A stretch of 64,000 nt of DNA from Chitinilyticum aquatile DSM 21506 (GCF_000430805.1 NZ_AUMS01000001.1:496001-560000), one strand, 5' to 3'. Shown: positions 9,234 through 20,450, counted from the stretch's first letter. The notes: generated from the sequence alone by a model not told the origin. Program-made: numbers and translations.

Positions 9234-11411
9234 TCAGTTCGGCTGACCCAGGATCAGATAGAACTTGCCCGACTTGTTGTCGCCATACGACATGCCCAGG
9301 TAGAACGGACCCAGTATGCTCTTCATCCCCCAGTACAGCATGCCGGAATAATGTACGTCGTCCGAATAGAAACGGCTGCTGCCCGGCCACCCCTGCGCAA
9401 TCCCGCCCTCCAGCATCAGGCCCAGATAGCCGATGTCGATCGGGTAATACAGATTCAGCCCGGCATAGGCCATCTGCTCGGCAAAGAGCTGGTTGTGATG
9501 GTAACTGGAAAGATTCATGAAACCGCCCAGATACGCCAATTCCGGAACAGGCTGGTCGCCCTGCCCCAGTTGCCCGGCTACCTTCAGATTGCCGGCCAGC
9601 TTGCCTGTATCAAATGCCCAGCGGCCGGTGAAGCGCAGGCGGTTGTAATCATCATAACCGTCCGTCCCCCCCAGCGCCTGATAACCGAGCAGATGCACCA
9701 TCGCGCCACTTCTCGGGAAAGACACATCATCAAGCTGATCGTAATAAACCTGCAGCTGCACGCCATAGTCCTTGCTGCTGTGATCGGCAATGGCAGGAAT
9801 ACCGATCGTGACTTTTGATTTGTAATCGTGATACACCGGGCCAATACGGAATTCCGCACCATATGTGCTGAGGATGGTACCCACGTCAACACCGAATTGC
9901 GTGGTCTGGTTGTCGTAGGAAGCAATATTGTTGTTCCCGATCCAGAGGTCTTCACCTTCCTTGCTGTACCCCATGTATGGGGCAACAAATAGGGAGCGAT
10001 CAACAAACAGCGGCTGGAATACCTCGGTATACGCATTGAAATTGCTGCCGAATTGGCCCAGTACACGCCATTCGCCACCGAGGCTGTTCATCCAGGTGCG
10101 CCGGTATTGCGCGGTGAGATCAAACGATGACCAGCCATCGAAATCCGTGCCGTAATTCAGGCCCAGGCCCAGGTAATTCGGCCCCCAGACTTTCTCCACC
10201 GGATGCACGACCAGGCGCTGCCCATGCTTGCCCTGCAAGAGCTGGTAATTGACCTGGGAAAAATCGCCAGTGCCCTGCAGCTTGTGCAGGCTTTCATCCA
10301 GTGCATTCTGATCCAGCACCTCACCTGCGGAGACTTCGACCATATTCTGCACGACCTCGGGATTGACCCATTTCTGCGTGCCGATCTCCACCGACTCGAG
10401 TGTTTGCGCCTTGGGCAGGCGCTGTGCGCGGCTGTCCAGCCAGGCCGCGTATTGCTGCGGCGACAGGCTGTAGCGCTGCAGACTGGGCAAGGCCTTGCGA
10501 GCAGCTTCCTCCCCCAGCTTGATGAATTCGACGGACTTGTCGAAATCTGACGAGGTCAGCTCGCCCAGCTCGGGTTCGATCAGCACGTCTTTGGACGTCA
10601 GGCTGGCCAGCTGCGGCAGCACATTCTGGTTCATCATCAGCCGAGTGTACTGGTCGGCAATATTCAGCACATTCTTCAGCTGCGAGCGTTTGAGCGGCGG
10701 GGTACCTACATTGACCGCAATGACCACATCGGCACACAGTTCGCGGGCGATGTCGACCGGTACATTGCGCACCAGGCCGCCATCGGCAAGCAGGTGCCCG
10801 CGATTATCAACCGGAGGAAATACACCCGGCACAGCCATGCTGCCCAGCATCGCCGTGACCAAGTCGCCGTCCTTCAGAACGATCATGTCGCCGGTCACAA
10901 GGTCTGTGGCAACGGCTCGGTAGGGCGTTGCCAGTTCGTCGAAGCTGCTGACGGTTGCCGCATAAGTCATCTCGCGCAGGAAAAATTCGATGCGCTGCGT
11001 GGAAATGGCACTTTCCGGCAACTGAACCTCAAGATCATTGAAGCCGAGTTCAAGCGCCAGGTTGAGATCCGATTGGCGCTTGGACTGATAGCTGCTGCTA
11101 CCGCGATCAGCACCACCTTTGAGCAGCTGATCCCACGGCGCCTTGACGATGCGGCTTTCCAGATCGGCCGGGGTTCTGCCTACGGCAAAACTGCCCGAAA
11201 CCAGCGCGCCCATGCTGGTACCTACGATGCAGTCGACCGGTACACGCGCCTCTTCCATGATCTTGAGCACACCAATGTGCGACAAGCCGCGCGCACCGCC
11301 GCCACCAAGTACCAGACCGATGCGGGGACGGTCTGGCTGAGCCGCCAGCACGCCATTGCAGACCATTGCTGCCAACAGGAGTAATACGCCGGACAAACGC
11401 TTTGCTGTCAT
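9234..11411 (-). CDS. Patatin-like phospholipase with POTRA and BamA-type barrel (type Vd autotransporter)
   Basis: A 725-residue exported protein. The signal peptide is MTAKRLSGVLLLLAAMVCNGVLA. A patatin domain (about 30-320) carries oxyanion GGGGARGLSHIG, nucleophile GTSMG and the DGG of the Ser-Asp dyad (LADGGLVRNVP). A single POTRA-like region (about 345-420) and a 16-strand Omp85-type barrel run to the C-terminus, ending in an outer-membrane F-Y-L-I-L pattern. This is the PlpD (type Vd secretion) architecture: a lipase carried to the surface by its own barrel. The frame extends to 11495, but the signal peptide fixes ATG 11411. A hairpin terminator follows. Confidence 0.92.
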   Translation of the reverse strand: MTAKRLSGVLLLLAAMVCNGVLAAQPDRPRIGLVLGGGGARGLSHIGVLKIMEEARVPVDCIVGTSMGALVSGSFAVGRTPADLESRIVKAPWDQLLKGGADRGSSSYQSKRQSDLNLALELGFNDLEVQLPESAISTQRIEFFLREMTYAATVSSFDELATPYRAVATDLVTGDMIVLKDGDLVTAMLGSMAVPGVFPPVDNRGHLLADGGLVRNVPVDIARELCADVVIAVNVGTPPLKRSQLKNVLNIADQYTRLMMNQNVLPQLASLTSKDVLIEPELGELTSSDFDKSVEFIKLGEEAARKALPSLQRYSLSPQQYAAWLDSRAQRLPKAQTLESVEIGTQKWVNPEVVQNMVEVSAGEVLDQNALDESLHKLQGTGDFSQVNYQLLQGKHGQRLVVHPVEKVWGPNYLGLGLNYGTDFDGWSSFDLTAQYRRTWMNSLGGEWRVLGQFGSNFNAYTEVFQPLFVDRSLFVAPYMGYSKEGEDLWIGNNNIASYDNQTTQFGVDVGTILSTYGAEFRIGPVYHDYKSKVTIGIPAIADHSSKDYGVQLQVYYDQLDDVSFPRSGAMVHLLGYQALGGTDGYDDYNRLRFTGRWAFDTGKLAGNLKVAGQLGQGDQPVPELAYLGGFMNLSSYHHNQLFAEQMAYAGLNLYYPIDIGYLGLMLEGGIAQGWPGSSRFYSDDVHYSGMLYWGMKSILGPFYLGMSYGDNKSGKFYLILGQPN

Positions 11412-11600
11412 ACACTGCCCCGAAACACTTTGAACCTGTCCGTCATCTGTGCGCTCCTGCGCGAAAGACTGCCGAACGGGTTTTACACCAATCAAGAAAA
11501 CCCATTCTACCCGAGTTCAACCGGGCCCCCATTTAGCGGCATTGCCGTTACCGCAAGCCGCGACATCCGCGCCACACCACGCCAGTGCCATGCACACCGG

Positions 11601-11629
11601 CAAAACAAAGCCCGGCAAACGCCGGGCTT
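11601..11629 (-). terminator. rlmB terminator
   Basis: On the minus strand AAGCCCGGC-GTTT-GCCGGGCTT is followed by TGTTTTG, 27 bp after the rlmB stop. Confidence 0.85.
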
Positions 11630-11655
11630 GTCGACTAGCTGAGCAATGCCGGAAA

Positions 11656-12402
11656 TCAGGCCTGCACGGCCATCTGCCTTTGCCGACGACTTTCCGCGAG
11701 CACGATACCGCTGGCCACCGACACATTCAGGCTTTCAACCGAGCCGAACATCGGGATCGACACCAGCACATCGCACAGATCGCGTGTAAGACGGCGCATG
11801 CCGTCACCTTCGGCACCCAGCACCCAGGCGAGCGCACCAGTCTGCCCGAAATGGAACAGGTCGGTCGAGCCTTCCGCGGCTGTGCCGGCAATCCACACGC
11901 CACGATCCTTCAGGTCACGCAGGGTACGCGCCAGATTGGTCACCATGATGTAGGGCAGCACTTCTGCCGCACCGCAGGCCACCTTGGACACCGTGGCAGT
12001 CAAGCCTACCGACTTGTCCTTGGGGGCAATCACGGCGTGCGCCCCCATCGCGTCGGCCACCCGCAGGCAGGCTCCCAGATTGTGCGGATCGGTCACGCCA
12101 TCGAGTACCAGCAGAAGTGGCGGCTCGGTGATATCGTCCAGCACATCTTCCAGCGCAACATAACTGCGGCCTGCATCAATCAGTGCAGCGACCCCCTGAT
12201 GGCGGGCATGCCCGGTCATGCCATCGAGACGATCAGCCGGCATGCCATGCACCTTCTTGCCTTCACGCTCGGCCAGTTGCAGCACATCCTTCATCCGGGC
12301 ATCCTGGCGCTCGCTGGAAAAATAGATTTCCTGCACGCTGTCAGGCATGCGGCGCAGGCGGGCGAGCACGGCATGAAAACCGTGGATGACTTTCTTTTGC
12401 AT
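11656..12402 (-). CDS. rlmB: 23S rRNA (guanosine-2'-O-)-methyltransferase RlmB
   Basis: A 248-residue SpoU-class (SPOUT knot) enzyme that methylates the ribose of G2251 in the 23S rRNA P-loop using SAM. A small L30e-like N-terminal RNA-binding domain (1-75, [16 protein letters not shown]) precedes the knot. The SPOUT motifs are [19 protein letters not shown] (motif 1), [16 protein letters not shown] (motif 2) and [18 protein letters not shown] (motif 3). Its length is that of the E. coli enzyme. It is 23 bp downstream of the GGDEF-EAL gene, so it may be read from the same transcript. Confidence 0.96.
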   Translation of the reverse strand: MQKKVIHGFHAVLARLRRMPDSVQEIYFSSERQDARMKDVLQLAEREGKKVHGMPADRLDGMTGHARHQGVAALIDAGRSYVALEDVLDDITEPPLLLVLDGVTDPHNLGACLRVADAMGAHAVIAPKDKSVGLTATVSKVACGAAEVLPYIMVTNLARTLRDLKDRGVWIAGTAAEGSTDLFHFGQTGALAWVLGAEGDGMRRLTRDLCDVLVSIPMFGSVESLNVSVASGIVLAESRRQRQMAVQA

Positions 12403-12425
12403 TTGATTTGATTCCAGTTTCGGGT

Positions 12426-15290
12426 TCAGCAGGCGACGGCTAGCTCAGACGCGGCCGCATCCTGCAGGTATTTCGGCAACATGGGCGCCGCAATGGCCGG
12501 ACTATAGAGGAAACCCTGTGCCACATGGCACCCCAGATTGCACAGATAGGCGGCCTGCTCGGCAGACTCGACCCCTTCGGCCACGACAGTCAGCCGCAAT
12601 TTGCGCGCCATCGCGACAATTGCTGCGGTAATGGCCGCATTATCGTCGTCATCGGGCAGATTGAGAATGAAAGAGCGGTCAATTTTAAGCGCATCGAGCG
12701 GAAAATTCCTCAGATTCGACAGCGACGAGTAGCCCGTGCCGAAATCGTCGATCGATACTTTTACGCCCATCGCCCGCAATTCGCGCAGAATAGCGACGGC
12801 CTCGTCGGGGTTCGCCATGATCATGCTCTCGGTAATCTCCAGCTCCAGCCTTGATGCTGGTATACAGGCATCCTGCAGCGCCTGCTGCACCATCGCAACC
12901 AGCTTGTGCATGACGAACTGGCGGGCAGACAGGTTCACGGCAACCACCGGCACATCGACCCCCTGATCGATCCATTGCCGCATCTGCAAACAGGCCGTAC
13001 GCAGAATCCACTCGCCCAGCTGGACAATCAGCCCGGACTCTTCCGCCGCCGGGATGAACACCGACGGGCTGACCTGCCCGCGCGTCGGCGAATCCCAGCG
13101 CAAGAGTGCTTCCACACCGATCAGCTGGCGATTCGCCAGATTGTACTGCGGCTGGTAATGCAGCTGGAACTGGCGCTCGCGCATGGCACGGCGCATTTCG
13201 CTTTCCAGTTTCATGCGCTCGCTCACACGCGAATTGAGTTCGCTGGCGTAAAACTGGTAATTGTTCTTGCCCAGCTCCTTGGCCCGGTACATGGCGATAT
13301 CAGCCGTACGGAGCAGGCTTTGCGCGTCATCGGCATCCTGCGGATAGCGGCTCACACCAATGCTGCTGGTCAGGTAGAGTTCGTGCCCGTCGACACGATA
13401 GGGGCGCGCCAGTTCGCCCACCAGGCAATCGGCAATCGCGGCCAGTGCGGCATGGCTGGGTACGTCTTCCAGTACGACGGTAAATTCGTCACCGCCCAGG
13501 CGGGCCACCAGATCCTGTTCCTTGAGGCTGGTCTGCAGGCGCAGGGCCACCTGCTGCAACAGGGCATCGCCCAGCGCGTGGCCGTAGCTGTCGTTCACCC
13601 CCTTGAAACGGTCAAGGTCGATGAAGAGCAAGGCCAGTGGCCGCTGGGTCCGCTCGCTGGCCCTGATGCGCGCATTGAGCTGCTCCTGCAGGCCGGCGCG
13701 GTTGAACAGCGCGGTCAGCGGATCATGACTGGCCAGATACTGCAGCCGTTCTTCGCTTTCCTTGCGGGCGGTGATATCGCTGAAGACACCCACGCAGTGG
13801 GTCACGCGACCATCGTTGCCGCATATCGCACTGATCGACAGCCAGGCCGGATAGCTGTGACCATTGCGGTGCCGATCGAGCATTTCTCCCTGCCAGTGTC
13901 CGCCCTGCTGCAGAATGGCCTGCAGTTCGCTGGTGCGTCTCGACTGCGGCGCGAACATGCGCGAGCGCCGGCCGATGGCCTCTGCGGCCGTGTAACCGGT
14001 GATATGGCTGAATGCGGCATTCACCGCAATAATGATGCCGCTGCCATCGGTAATCAGAATGCCTTCCGAGGCATTTTCGAAGACCTTGGCAGTCAGGTGC
14101 GCCTGCTCATCGGCCAGCAATTGTTCGCTGATATCGGTGGCGGCAAAGCCCTGTCCGCAAGGCTCGCCATTACCGTCGAGCAGCGGAAAGCAGCTACCGA
14201 GCAGGACATGCTCGCCCGTTGCACCGCGAATCCGCCACTCGAAAGGCTGCGGCGAGATACCCGGCGGCTCGCCCTGACTGAGCAGGCTGCACACCGTTCT
14301 GGCTGGCTTGCCAAGCAGGTCTTCAGCCAGATGACCGGTCAGCGCGGCAAAGGCTCGATTCGCATAGGTCAGCCTGCCCTGCTGATCCTCGATGAAAATG
14401 TAGGTCGGCACGTGGTCAAGCAGGCGCGAGAGTTTCTGCTGTTCGGCGGCCAGTTTGCGCGCCATCTCGCGCTCGTCGCTGCCGGAGGCAGCCAGCAGCA
14501 AGCCGGTCGCGGCGAGCGCATTCAGAAAAACCAGATCCCCCAGCCATGAGAGATAGTCAGCCTGCTGCGGCACCATACCCCTGCTGGCCAGCATGACCGA
14601 CGTTGCGGCAAAAGCAACCACCAGAAAACCCGGATAGCGGCGATGCTGGGTTGCCCAGATCATCAATGGAAACAGCAGCAGAAGCAGTGCCTGGGTGTCC
14701 TGCCCGTTGCGACTGACCAGCACACAAACCAGGGCAGTCAGCAAGCCGATCAGCAGCAATTCGCCGGCACTCGACCAGCGCCAGCGGTTGCCGGCCCAGG
14801 AATGCAACAGGGGTAGCAGAAGCAGGAGGACCAGGCTGCCCGTCAGTGAATCGGCAAGCGCGCTGAAGATCAGCTCGGGCAGCGGCTGGCTGGCGAAACG
14901 GATGAGCACGACATCGCCCAGAGCCACCAGCATGCAGCCGGCCAGCGCGCCCCTCAACAGGAGCTGGCGGGCATCCGCCAGATGAAAAACCAGGCTGCGC
15001 CGCGGCAGGGCACTGGCAATCCAGAGACCGCAAAGGACAAACAGGGTGGACAGGCCGAGTGACTGCAGCAGCGACAGACGCAGAAGAAAAAACACGAGAA
15101 AAGCTGCGCCGACCATGGCGATGCAGCGCGCCCTGCCCGAAGCAAGGGCAGGAAGGCTACAGGCCAGCAGCACGCCATAGCTGCCGAATTCCCCATAGAA
15201 AGTGCCAAGCCAGTGCAGCACGGCCATCGCCAGCACAAGCAGGCCGAATGCTGTCACGCAGCGCACCCGGTCATTTACCGGTGCGTTCAT
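12426..15290 (-). CDS. MASE1-like membrane sensor with PAS-PAS-GGDEF-EAL domains
   Basis: A 954-residue c-di-GMP enzyme. The hydrophobic N-terminus (about 1-275, roughly eight helices) resembles MASE1. Two PAS domains follow (about 285-405 and 410-525), then GGDEF (about 535-695) and EAL (about 705-954). The GGDEF motif is intact ([14 protein letters not shown]), but the inhibitory RxxD site upstream reads KEQD, so product inhibition may be lost. The EAL residues are all present ([34 protein letters not shown]), predicting phosphodiesterase activity. ATG 15290 has GGGGGAG upstream; the frame itself opens at 15332. No ligand can be named. Confidence 0.92.
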   Translation of the reverse strand: MNAPVNDRVRCVTAFGLLVLAMAVLHWLGTFYGEFGSYGVLLACSLPALASGRARCIAMVGAAFLVFFLLRLSLLQSLGLSTLFVLCGLWIASALPRRSLVFHLADARQLLLRGALAGCMLVALGDVVLIRFASQPLPELIFSALADSLTGSLVLLLLLPLLHSWAGNRWRWSSAGELLLIGLLTALVCVLVSRNGQDTQALLLLLFPLMIWATQHRRYPGFLVVAFAATSVMLASRGMVPQQADYLSWLGDLVFLNALAATGLLLAASGSDEREMARKLAAEQQKLSRLLDHVPTYIFIEDQQGRLTYANRAFAALTGHLAEDLLGKPARTVCSLLSQGEPPGISPQPFEWRIRGATGEHVLLGSCFPLLDGNGEPCGQGFAATDISEQLLADEQAHLTAKVFENASEGILITDGSGIIIAVNAAFSHITGYTAAEAIGRRSRMFAPQSRRTSELQAILQQGGHWQGEMLDRHRNGHSYPAWLSISAICGNDGRVTHCVGVFSDITARKESEERLQYLASHDPLTALFNRAGLQEQLNARIRASERTQRPLALLFIDLDRFKGVNDSYGHALGDALLQQVALRLQTSLKEQDLVARLGGDEFTVVLEDVPSHAALAAIADCLVGELARPYRVDGHELYLTSSIGVSRYPQDADDAQSLLRTADIAMYRAKELGKNNYQFYASELNSRVSERMKLESEMRRAMRERQFQLHYQPQYNLANRQLIGVEALLRWDSPTRGQVSPSVFIPAAEESGLIVQLGEWILRTACLQMRQWIDQGVDVPVVAVNLSARQFVMHKLVAMVQQALQDACIPASRLELEITESMIMANPDEAVAILRELRAMGVKVSIDDFGTGYSSLSNLRNFPLDALKIDRSFILNLPDDDDNAAITAAIVAMARKLRLTVVAEGVESAEQAAYLCNLGCHVAQGFLYSPAIAAPMLPKYLQDAAASELAVAC

Positions 15291-15433
15291 AATTATTTTG
15301 CTCCCCCACGCCCGCGCGTACGGACTCGGCAATCATTCGCCAACGGGGGCCAAAAATCAAATCTTCCAGAAGGATGGCATAAGGCTGCTGCTATACTTGC
15401 GGCCTTTCTGCATCACTTCCCCAGTCTGCTGCC

Positions 15434-18400
15434 ATGACGACCTTTGCCCTGCCCAAACCCGGTGAACGCCTGCGCATGGTGCAGCCGCCCGGCTCGGCCG
15501 ATGCGCTCGAACTGGCGCAACTTGCCCCTCGAGTACGCCCGCTGATCGTATTCTGTGCCCAGGCACAGGATGCGCACCGGCTGAAAGACGAGCTGAGCTG
15601 GCTGCTGCCGGAAAAATCGATTGCACTGCTCCCCGACTGGGAAACCCTTCCCTACGATCATTTCAGCCCGCATCAGGAGCTGGTGTCCGACCGCCTCGCC
15701 GCCCTGTGGCAGCTGCGCAACCAGCAGAACGACATTCTGCTGGTATCAGTCCAGACCGCAATGGGTGTAATGGCTCCGGTCGAATACATAACAGGGTATA
15801 GTTTCTTCATCCAGAAAGGGCAGAAGCTCGATCCGGAAAAGCTGCGCGCTGATCTGATTTTCTCCGGCTACAGCCACGTCACGCAGGTGTACGGCCAGGG
15901 CGAGTTTTCCATTCGCGGCGGGCTGATCGACCTATTCCCGATGGGCTCGACGCTGCCCTTCCGCATCGACCTGTTTGACGACGAGATCGAGTCGATCCGC
16001 ACCTTCGATGTCGATACGCAGCGCAGCCTGTATCCGGTACCGGAAATCCGCCTGCTGCCCGCGCGCGAATTTCCCACCGATGATGCCGGTCGCAGCAAAT
16101 TCCGCCAGCGCTTCCGGGAAGTGTTCGAGGGCGACCCGAGCAAGAGCCGGCTTTACAAGGATGTGAGCAACGGCCTCGTTCCAGCCGGTATCGAGTACTA
16201 CCTGCCGCTCTTTTTCGATTCGACAGCCACGCTGTTCGACTACCTGCCGGCAAGCGCGCTGCTGGTTCTGCACGGTGCCATCCATGATGCAGCCGCACAG
16301 TTCTGGCTGGACGTGGAAGAACGCCACAAGCTTTCCGTCGCCGACCCCGACCGTCCGGTACTCAAGCCGCGCGAACTGTTCCTGATGCCTGATCTGCTCT
16401 TCGCCCGCGCAAAAGACTGGCCGCGCATCGAAATCGGCAGCATTTCGGACGCCGACAGCACGCCGGCCTACCAGAGCCTGCCGGCGCTGGATGTCGACCG
16501 TCGCGCGGAAAACCCGCTCGCCAAGTTGCAGGACTTCATCGCCAGCCATGCCGGCCGCGTGCTGATCTGCGCCGAGAGCCTGGGCCGGCGCGAAACGATG
16601 GCGCAGTATCTGGCAGAATACGGCATCAAGGCCGTACTCACTGAAACCTGGCAGCAGGCGCAGACCCTGCGCGATCCGGTGCTGCTGACGGCCAGTCCGC
16701 TGGTCTACGGCTTCATCCGCAATGAGGACCGCCTGGCCATCATCGCGGAAGCCAACCTCTACGCCAGCGTGGCCACCGGCCGCAGCCGACGGCAGCAGAA
16801 ACGCAGCAATACCGATGCGATGCTGCGCGACCTCACCGAGCTGAAGGTCGGCGATGCGGTCGTGCACGAGGCACACGGCATCGGCCGCTATCAGGGGCTG
16901 GTGAGCATGGATCTGGGTGACGGTGCGACCGAACTGCTGCTGCTGGAATACTCCGGTGGCGACAAGCTCTATGTGCCGGTCAGCCAGCTGCACGTCATCA
17001 GCCGCTATTCTGGTGGAGCCACTGACGCCGCGCCAATGCACAAGCTCGGCAGCGGCTCGTGGGACAAGGCCAAGCGCCGCGCGGCCGAGCAGGTACGCGA
17101 CACGGCGGCCGAGCTGCTGAATCTGTATGCCCGCCGTGCCGCGCGCGAAGGCCATGCCTTCGAGTGGAGCCACCGCGATTACGAAGCCTTTGCCGCCGGT
17201 TTCGGTTTCGAGGAAACCGCTGACCAGGCTGCCGCCATCGAGGCAGTACTCATCGACATGCGCGTCGGCCAGCCGATGGACCGCCTCGTCTGCGGCGACG
17301 TCGGCTTCGGCAAGACCGAAGTCGCACTGCGTGCTGCCTTTGCCGCCGTCGCCGGCGGCAAGCAGGTCGCGGTGCTGGTGCCCACCACCCTGCTGGCCGA
17401 ACAGCATTTCCAGACCTTCACCGACCGTTTCTCCGACTGGCCGATCAGGATTGCTGAGCTGAGCCGCTTCCGCTCGGGCAAGGAAACGGCCGCCGCGATC
17501 AAGGGGCTGGCAGAAGGCACGGTCGACATCGTCATCGGCACGCACAAGCTGGTGCAGCCCGATGTGGTGTTCAAGAATCTCGGCCTCGTCATCATCGACG
17601 AGGAACACCGTTTCGGCGTGCGCCAGAAGGAGCAGCTGAAAGCGCTGCGTGCCAATGTCGATGTTCTCACGCTCACCGCCACACCGATTCCGCGCACGCT
17701 GGCGATGAGCCTGGAAGGCATCCGCGATTTCTCGGTCATCGCCACCGCACCGTCGAAGCGCCTCTCGGTCAAAACCTTTGTCGCCAAATTTTCCGACGGC
17801 ATCATCCGCGAGGCCTGCCTGCGCGAACTGAAACGCGGCGGTCAAGTGTTCTTCCTGCACAACGAAGTCGACACCATCGACAATATGCGCGAAAAGCTCG
17901 CCGCGCTGCTACCCGAAGCACGCATCGGCGTGGCACACGGCCAGATGCGCGAGCGCGATCTCGAACACGTGATGCGCGATTTTTCCGCGCAGCGCTTCAA
18001 TATGCTGCTGTGCACGACCATCATCGAAACCGGCATCGACATCCCGAACGCCAACACCATCGTGATGAACCGCGCCGACAAGTTCGGCCTCGCGCAACTG
18101 CACCAGATGCGCGGGCGCGTGGGCCGCAGTCACCACCAGGCCTACGCCTACCTGCTGGTGCCGGATGTGGAAGGCCTCTCGGGCGACGCGAAAAAGCGCC
18201 TGGAAGCCATCCAGCAGATGGAAGACCTGGGCTCCGGCTTCTATCTGGCCATGCATGATCTGGAAATTCGCGGAGCCGGCGAGGTGCTGGGCGATTCGCA
18301 ATCGGGCGAAATGCAGGAAATCGGCTTTGCGCTCTACTCGCAGATGCTGAAAGAAGCCGTGAAGGCGCTGAAGGCTGGCAAGGAACCCGATCTGTCGCAG

Positions 18401-18847
18401 CCGCTGGGCGTCACCACCGAGATCAATCTGCACGCCCCGGCGCTCTTGCCCGACGACTACTGCCCGGACGTGCACGAACGCCTGAGCCTCTACAAGCGCC
18501 TCGCCAACTGCGAAACCGCAGACGAGCTTGACGAGCTGACGCAGGAGCTGATCGACCGCTTCGGTCTGCTTCCCGACGCCGCGCGGGTGCTGCTCGATTG
18601 CCACAAGCTCAGAATGCTCGCCAAGCCGCTGGGCATTCAGAAAATCGATGCGGCCGATACGGCCATTGTGCTGACCTTTGCGCAGAACACGGTGATCGAG
18701 CCCTTCCGCATCATCCAGCTCGTCCAGGCGAAGAAGCACTACAAGATGGTGCCGCCCGACCGCCTGCGCATCGAAGGCAACTGGCCGGAAAGCGCCCTGC
18801 GCACGGTGCGGGTGAAAGAGCTGCTGAACGAGCTGCAGCAGAAATAA
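15434..18847 (+). CDS. mfd: Transcription-repair coupling factor Mfd
   Basis: A 1137-residue ATP-dependent DNA translocase that removes stalled RNA polymerase and recruits UvrA. The UvrB-like N-terminal module (about 1-340) includes SGYSHVTQVYGQGEFSIRGG. The RNA-polymerase interacting (CarD-like) domain, about 470-560, begins ELKVGDAVVHEAHGIGRYQG. The translocase has Walker A GDVGFGKTEVALRAAF, DEEHRFG and the TATPIPRTL motif. Motif V/VI and the TRG region carry ETGIDIPNANT and QMRGRVGRSHHQAYAYL. The C-terminal D7 domain is complete. Length is typical. A 49-bp palindrome lies 28 bp after the stop. Confidence 0.98.
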   Translation: MTTFALPKPGERLRMVQPPGSADALELAQLAPRVRPLIVFCAQAQDAHRLKDELSWLLPEKSIALLPDWETLPYDHFSPHQELVSDRLAALWQLRNQQNDILLVSVQTAMGVMAPVEYITGYSFFIQKGQKLDPEKLRADLIFSGYSHVTQVYGQGEFSIRGGLIDLFPMGSTLPFRIDLFDDEIESIRTFDVDTQRSLYPVPEIRLLPAREFPTDDAGRSKFRQRFREVFEGDPSKSRLYKDVSNGLVPAGIEYYLPLFFDSTATLFDYLPASALLVLHGAIHDAAAQFWLDVEERHKLSVADPDRPVLKPRELFLMPDLLFARAKDWPRIEIGSISDADSTPAYQSLPALDVDRRAENPLAKLQDFIASHAGRVLICAESLGRRETMAQYLAEYGIKAVLTETWQQAQTLRDPVLLTASPLVYGFIRNEDRLAIIAEANLYASVATGRSRRQQKRSNTDAMLRDLTELKVGDAVVHEAHGIGRYQGLVSMDLGDGATELLLLEYSGGDKLYVPVSQLHVISRYSGGATDAAPMHKLGSGSWDKAKRRAAEQVRDTAAELLNLYARRAAREGHAFEWSHRDYEAFAAGFGFEETADQAAAIEAVLIDMRVGQPMDRLVCGDVGFGKTEVALRAAFAAVAGGKQVAVLVPTTLLAEQHFQTFTDRFSDWPIRIAELSRFRSGKETAAAIKGLAEGTVDIVIGTHKLVQPDVVFKNLGLVIIDEEHRFGVRQKEQLKALRANVDVLTLTATPIPRTLAMSLEGIRDFSVIATAPSKRLSVKTFVAKFSDGIIREACLRELKRGGQVFFLHNEVDTIDNMREKLAALLPEARIGVAHGQMRERDLEHVMRDFSAQRFNMLLCTTIIETGIDIPNANTIVMNRADKFGLAQLHQMRGRVGRSHHQAYAYLLVPDVEGLSGDAKKRLEAIQQMEDLGSGFYLAMHDLEIRGAGEVLGDSQSGEMQEIGFALYSQMLKEAVKALKAGKEPDLSQPLGVTTEINLHAPALLPDDYCPDVHERLSLYKRLANCETADELDELTQELIDRFGLLPDAARVLLDCHKLRMLAKPLGIQKIDAADTAIVLTFAQNTVIEPFRIIQLVQAKKHYKMVPPDRLRIEGNWPESALRTVRVKELLNELQQK

Positions 18848-19154
18848 GCCGCCGCGCCAGCCTCGCCACACAACAAGGTATGCGCCTGTAGCCATTTCAT
18901 TCAAATGGCTACAGGTATATACATGCAGCCGTATATAAAACCGCCCATCATGCCGGCGGAGCGCATCACCTAGGCCGTGCACGCCCCTTCCCAGGCGTAA
19001 ATTTCTGCGCTGGAACAAGGAGATGGTGCGCATTGCGGCTTGTCCCAATGTTTCATATCCCGGCAACATGTTCTGATTGATCCTGCAAACTGCGACCAAC
19101 CCGCATGAAGGCGGGCGGATAAGGACAGTTCCAGTCAATTCCAGGGGGAAAGCC
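18848..19154 (+). other. mfd-sstT intergenic region / sstT leader
   Basis: These 307 bp hold one 49-bp palindrome (18876-18924) near mfd and a small CCCGC-ATGAAG-GCGGG hairpin about 40 bp before sstT. No further gene, known riboswitch class or clear promoter pair was recognised. Confidence 0.4.
18876..18924. repeat. 49-bp palindrome (intergenic, after mfd)
   Basis: Best-formed copy. It starts AGGTAT, and the inner 13-bp arms CCTGTAGCCATTT and AAATGGCTACAGG are perfect around a 5-nt loop centred on 18900. The right end is ATACAT. It could also act as an RNA hairpin at the mfd 3' end. Confidence 0.85.
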
Positions 19155-20399
19155 GTGTTCAAAAAACTCATGAACGGCAATATCGTGCTGCAGATTCTCT
19201 GCGGCATGATCGCCGGTATCGTTCTTGCGCTGATTTCGCCGGAGGCCGGCAAGGCTGCGGCTCTGCTCGGCAGCGTTTTCGTCAGCAGCCTGAAGGCCGT
19301 GGCGCCGATTCTGGTGTTTCTGCTGGTCACTTCCTCGATCGCCACCAGGAAGCACGGCAGCCAGACCAATATGCGCGGCGTGATCGTGCTCTATCTGCTC
19401 GGCACCTTTGCTGCAGCTCTTGTCGCCGTACTGGCCAGCTTCCTTTTCCCGTCCAACCTGACCTTGGTTGCCCCGGCCGGCAGCACCAACCCGCCCGGCG
19501 GCATCGGTGAAGTACTGAAAACGCTGCTGTTCCAGATTTTCAGCAATCCGGTCAAGGCGATTGCTGATGGCAACTACATCGGCATTCTGGCGTGGGCAGT
19601 GGGCCTTGGCATCACGCTGCAGCATGCGGGCGAGAGCACCAAGCAGCTGATGAGTGATGTATCGGGCGGCGTATCGAAAATCGTGCAGATCGTCATCCGC
19701 TTCGCACCGATCGGCGTACTGGGCCTCGTGGCCGAATCGGTGGCCACCACCGGCTTTGCATCGCTGCTGGGCTATTCGCACCTGCTGCTGGTGCTCGTCG
19801 GTGCCATGCTGTTCGTGGCGCTGGTCGTCAACCCGCTGATCGTGTTCCTCACCATCCGCCGCAATCCCTATCCGCTGGTCTTCACCTGCCTGCGCGAAAG
19901 CGGCATCACCGCCTTCTTCACTCGCAGCTCGGCGGCCAATATTCCGGTGAACATGAACCTGTGCAAGAAGCTGGGCCTGCATGAAGACACCTACTCGGTA
20001 TCGATTCCGCTGGGCGCCACCATCAATATGGCCGGTGCAGCCATCACCATTTCGGTGCTGAGCCTCGCCGCCGTTCACACACTGGGCATCAAGGTCGACA
20101 TCGCCACCGCCCTGCTGCTGAGCGTGGTTTCCACCATCGGCGCCTGCGGCGCTTCGGGCGTGGCCGGCGGTTCGCTGCTCCTGATCCCGCTGGCGTGCAA
20201 CCTGTTCGGCATGAGCAGCGATCTGGCCATGCAGGTCGTGGCGGTCGGCTTCATCATTGGCGTGGTGCAGGATTCGGCCGAAACCGCGCTCAACAGCTCG
20301 ACCGATGTGCTGTTCACCGCCGCTGCCTGCATCGCGGCAGACAGCGTTGACGAATCGGTGGACGACGACGACGCAGAACTGGCCCGCGAAAACGCCTGA
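19155..20399 (+). CDS. sstT: Sodium:serine/threonine symporter
   Basis: A 414-residue DAACS-family inner-membrane carrier, equal in length to E. coli SstT. Eight hydrophobic helices and two re-entrant hairpins are expected. Hallmarks are [18 protein letters not shown], the serine-rich [17 protein letters not shown] hairpin, [16 protein letters not shown] and [16 protein letters not shown]. The start is GTG 19155, because AGGGGGA lies 5-6 nt upstream and the resulting N-terminus [13 protein letters not shown] fits the family. The extended frame to 19077 is non-homologous. It ends at a strong terminator and appears monocistronic. Confidence 0.95.
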   Translation: MFKKLMNGNIVLQILCGMIAGIVLALISPEAGKAAALLGSVFVSSLKAVAPILVFLLVTSSIATRKHGSQTNMRGVIVLYLLGTFAAALVAVLASFLFPSNLTLVAPAGSTNPPGGIGEVLKTLLFQIFSNPVKAIADGNYIGILAWAVGLGITLQHAGESTKQLMSDVSGGVSKIVQIVIRFAPIGVLGLVAESVATTGFASLLGYSHLLLVLVGAMLFVALVVNPLIVFLTIRRNPYPLVFTCLRESGITAFFTRSSAANIPVNMNLCKKLGLHEDTYSVSIPLGATINMAGAAITISVLSLAAVHTLGIKVDIATALLLSVVSTIGACGASGVAGGSLLLIPLACNLFGMSSDLAMQVVAVGFIIGVVQDSAETALNSSTDVLFTAAACIAADSVDESVDDDDAELARENA

Positions 20400-20421
20400 G
20401 CGGCAGTCGCAACTCACCCGC

Positions 20422-20450
20422 AAAAAGGCATCTCCGGATGCCTTTTTGCT
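20422..20450 (+). terminator. sstT terminator
   Basis: AAAAAGGCATC-TCCG-GATGCCTTTTT forms a hairpin with a T-run, 23 bp after the sstT stop. It may be bidirectional. Confidence 0.88.

Noticed and set aside
15794-15842. GGGTATAG in mfd as a palindrome copy
   Set aside because: The position 43 bp downstream reads AAAAGC, not ATACCY, and no inner arms are seen. GGTAT at 1911, 12466, 42549, 45818 and 46685 failed the same test.
18925-19154. Possible riboswitch in the sstT leader
   Set aside because: Only one small hairpin is visible and no known riboswitch core could be matched.
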